A stretch of 13,970 nt of DNA from an uncultured Thalassolituus sp. (lineage in GTDB: Bacteria; Pseudomonadota; Gammaproteobacteria; Pseudomonadales; Oceanobacteraceae): positions 1 through 13,970 of the forward strand of contig CAJXIT010000050.1 of assembly GCA_913054055.1 (NCBI GenBank), read 5' to 3'. Positions 13,046 to 13,970 of this stretch are shown piece by piece; within the stretch, counting starts at the first letter, position 1, and each line of letters opens with the position of its first letter. Position numbers and translations under genes: made by a program. The notes below the pieces were generated by a model that worked only from the letters and a program-made list of their open reading frames with translations, had not been told where the DNA came from and did not search any database.

Positions 13046-13970
13046 ATGGAACTACAAACATTAACCTACATTGTGGTAGGTATGACCTTCGCGCTTTATA
13101 TTGGCATCGCCATATGGGCAAGAGCAGGGTCAACAAAAGAGTTTTACGTCGCTGGCGGTGGCGTACACCCAGTGGCTAACGGTATGGCAACGGCAGCTGA
13201 CTGGATGTCGGCGGCTTCATTCATTTCAATGGCAGGTTTGATTGCCTTTATGGGCTACGGCGGATCTGTATTTCTAATGGGTTGGACTGGTGGCTTTGTA
13301 GTATTAGCCATGTTGCTTGCCCCTTACTTGCGCAAGTACGGAAAATTCACGGTACCAGAATTCATTGGTGATCGTTTTTATTCTCGTACTGCGCGAATTG
13401 TAGCGGTTGTGTGTTTAATTATTTGTTCGGTTACCTATGTAATTGGTCAAATGAAAGGCATCGGCGTTGCGTTCTCTCGCTTCTTAGAAGTGAGCTACGA
13501 TATTGGCCTAGTGATCGGCATGTGTATTGTATTCTTTTATGCGGTATTAGGCGGTATGAAAGGCATCACTTATACACAGATCGCTCAGTATTGTGTTTTA
13601 ATTTTGGCTTATACCATTCCTGCCATTTTCATTTCATTAAACCTAACCGGTAACCCTTTCCCACAACTTGGCTTTGGCAGCACCTTGGCGGGCAGTGAAG
13701 TGTATTTACTGGATCGACTTGATCAAGTGGTCACGGAATTGGGCTTTGCCGAATACACCACCAGTGTTCGTTTAAATACTGTGAATATGTTTGCTTATAC
13801 TCTGTCTTTGATGATTGGTACCGCAGGCTTACCTCACGTCATTATTCGCTTCTTCACGGTTCCTAAAGTGAAAGATGCACGCTCTTCTGCTGGTTGGGCG
13901 TTAGTATTCATCTCAATTCTTTATACAACGGCTCCTGCTGTGGCTGGTATGGCGCGTTTAAATATGATCA
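13046..13970 (+). CDS. Sodium:solute symporter (SSS family, VC_2705-like), 3' end cut by the window
   Basis: Partial inner-membrane symporter; 308 codons are present and the frame is open to the window edge (family members are about 550-600 residues). It begins MELQTLTYIVVGMTFALYIG, with SSS-family features in the first segments: STKEFYVAGGGVHPVANGMA (29-48), AADWMSAASFISMAG, then YLRKYGKFTVPEFIGDRFYS, VTYVIGQMKGIGVAF, AVLGGMKGITYTQIAQY and GTAGLPHVIIRFFTVPKVKDAR. These resemble ActP and the VC_2705 subgroup, which pairs with DUF4212. The ATG has GAGG 9 nt upstream. Sodium-coupled uptake of acetate or a similar short carboxylate is inferred from its neighbours acs, crbS and crbR; the sequence alone does not fix the substrate. 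Confidence 0.93.
   Translation, partial: MELQTLTYIVVGMTFALYIGIAIWARAGSTKEFYVAGGGVHPVANGMATAADWMSAASFISMAGLIAFMGYGGSVFLMGWTGGFVVLAMLLAPYLRKYGKFTVPEFIGDRFYSRTARIVAVVCLIICSVTYVIGQMKGIGVAFSRFLEVSYDIGLVIGMCIVFFYAVLGGMKGITYTQIAQYCVLILAYTIPAIFISLNLTGNPFPQLGFGSTLAGSEVYLLDRLDQVVTELGFAEYTTSVRLNTVNMFAYTLSLMIGTAGLPHVIIRFFTVPKVKDARSSAGWALVFISILYTTAPAVAGMARLNMI

Overview
The window looks like chromosomal DNA from a heterotrophic, probably marine gammaproteobacterium. This is an inference: coding density is high, base composition is moderately AT-rich, and the gene families resemble those of Oceanospirillales, Marinobacter, Pseudomonas and Vibrio relatives (omega-like GST, CrbS/CrbR-type acetate regulators, DcaP-like porin, DUF4212/VC_2705-type symporter). 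No phage, IS element, CRISPR array, tRNA or rRNA gene was seen.

Left part (1-4650): the window opens inside an 11-bp tandem array of at least 11 copies. A FetB/UPF0014 membrane protein gene follows, convergent with a glutathione reductase gene (gor); the gor terminator is embedded in the 3' end of fetB. An AT-rich gap then leads to a LysR-family regulator gene on the minus strand. That gene is divergent from a two-gene unit encoding a DUF1330 protein and an omega-like glutathione S-transferase, closed by an intrinsic terminator. Two glutathione-linked genes (gor and the GST) therefore flank the regulator.

Right part (4775 to the end): this is an acetate-use locus. It holds a 1162-residue hybrid sensor kinase with a sodium/solute-symporter-fold input module (CrbS type); convergent to it, a NarL/FixJ response regulator (CrbR type); acetyl-CoA synthetase (acs) on the same strand as the regulator and with its own terminator; then, divergent from acs, a DcaP-like outer-membrane porin, a DUF4212 small symporter subunit, and the start of a VC_2705-type sodium:solute symporter cut by the window edge. 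A coherent reading is entry through the outer membrane (porin), transport across the inner membrane (DUF4212 plus symporter), activation to acetyl-CoA (Acs), and control by CrbS/CrbR.

The most informative unannotated signal is a 6-4-6 inverted repeat, TTAGAC-N4-GTCTAA. It is perfect upstream of acs and recurs in degenerate form upstream of the porin gene and of the DUF4212/symporter unit. It is the best candidate in the window for the operator of the local response regulator, and it would make the porin a member of the same regulon.
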